Shown: piece by piece, positions 63,626 to 64,000 of the stretch
Numbering within the stretch: the first letter of the stretch is position 1
Layout: every line of letters begins with the position of its first letter
Source: Pseudoalteromonas sp. Z1A8
Lineage (GTDB): Bacteria > Pseudomonadota > Gammaproteobacteria > Enterobacterales > Alteromonadaceae
NCBI RefSeq assembly: GCF_011378855.1
Contig: NZ_WTLB01000021.1
Coordinates: 1 to 64,000 of the forward strand
DNA length: 64,000 bases
Direction of reading: 5' to 3'
Program-made: the position numbers and the translations under genes
The notes under the pieces: model-generated
What the model was told of the DNA's origin: nothing
The model's input: the letters and a program-made list of their open reading frames with translations, nothing else
Database searches by the model: none

Positions 63626-64000
63626 TTGTTAAATAACACACCTAAATCACGTTTTGCTGGCATATTGCTAGTACTTGGCATATTGCTTATAGCTGCAAAC
63701 TTACGCGCCACATTTACAGGTATTGCACCTGTGCTTGAACAAATTATTAATCACTTTGGGCTAAGTGCTTCGCAAGCTGGATTTTTAACAACATTGCCAC
63801 TCATTGCCTTTGCGGTTGTATCGCCAATGGCGGCAACCCTTGCTAAAAAACAGGGTCTTGAGCGCACCTTATTTGTAGCTTTGCTATTTATACTTGCAGG
63901 CGTTGCGGCGCGAGTAATAAATACCTCAGCTATGTTGTTTGTAGGTACCGCTATTATTGGTGTGGGTATTGCTGTAGCAAACGTATTATTACCGAGCTTA
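63626..64000 (+). CDS. CynX/NimT-type MFS transporter, cut by window end
   Basis: The first 125 codons of a major-facilitator protein with three or four hydrophobic helices are in the window. GILLVLGILLIAANLRATF, GIAPVLEQIINHFGLS and AGFLTTLPLIAF are characteristic of the CynX/NimT (cyanate/2-nitroimidazole) group. A TTG at 63626 is the only plausible start in frame; the ATG at 63613 is in another frame and stops after seven codons. No ribosome site is evident. It continues beyond position 64000. Confidence 0.8.
   Translation, partial: MLNNTPKSRFAGILLVLGILLIAANLRATFTGIAPVLEQIINHFGLSASQAGFLTTLPLIAFAVVSPMAATLAKKQGLERTLFVALLFILAGVAARVINTSAMLFVGTAIIGVGIAVANVLLPSL

Noticed and set aside
63613..63636. 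ATG at 63613 as the start of the MFS transporter
   Set aside because: It is in a different frame and meets a stop after seven codons; the TTG at 63626 opens the correct frame.

Overview
The window is a 64 kb stretch of an AT-rich gammaproteobacterial chromosome. Gene content and protein style point to Alteromonadales, most likely Pseudoalteromonas: many secreted peptidases, a class GN sortase with its dedicated regulators, GlrK/GlrR, a TonB-dependent receptor and several two-component systems. That genus call is inference from family knowledge, not from a search. I see no rRNA, tRNA, prophage, CRISPR array or complete insertion sequence.

Layout. 0.1-9.3 kb: M16 zinc-peptidase lipoprotein, an MTHFR-domain protein behind a perfect MetJ-box core, GAF-GGDEF protein, RhlE helicase, DUF3581, CPBP membrane protease, an RcsF-like lipoprotein and a mini 2OG-Fe(II) oxygenase. 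9.3-13.9 kb: a MITE-like repeat, gltX, a membrane-anchored glutaredoxin-like protein, proB and a DMT exporter. 13.8-20.2 kb: a complete dedicated sortase system (sortase, VIT/VWA target with an LPQTD sorting signal, OmpA-like PdsO, and divergently PdsR/PdsS) with helically phased TGGCAA repeats between the two arms. 20.4-22.7 kb: a 54-aa small protein, cca, a small membrane protein and DUF1543. 22.7-27.6 kb: glrK-lipoprotein-glrR, and divergently four tandem secreted EF-hand miniproteins. The shared intergenic region carries a TGTC-N10-GACA site and a sigma-54-like promoter, suggesting the EF-hand array is a GlrR target.

27.6-45.7 kb: two paralogous TonB-C-like lipoproteins with an (ACTCAT)8 microsatellite, YtcJ-like amidohydrolase, FlgO-like lipoprotein, HDOD protein, M49-type peptidase, PTP-like and HIT proteins, dipeptidyl peptidase IV, chemoreceptor, M17 aminopeptidase, dinB with a LexA box, thioesterase, Tas-like aldo/keto reductase, a periplasmic binding protein and an FAH-family enzyme. 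45.7-51.6 kb: the largest MITE-like copy, whose edge supplies the stop codon of a five-gene signalling operon (NtrC-type regulator, stand-alone 69-aa phosphoacceptor protein, CHASE3 kinase, Rcp1-like receiver, three-receiver hybrid kinase).

51.8-64 kb: NUDIX hydrolase, YgjV-like membrane protein, Crp/Fnr-like regulator, succinate-semialdehyde dehydrogenase, a decayed intergenic area, a RelE/RelB-type toxin-antitoxin pair, a partially duplicated gene end with REP-like palindromes, an EEP-family hydrolase, small hypotheticals, a SBP_bac_3 protein, YoaK-like protein, TonB-dependent receptor, and an AraC regulator divergent from a CynX/NimT-type MFS transporter cut by the window end.
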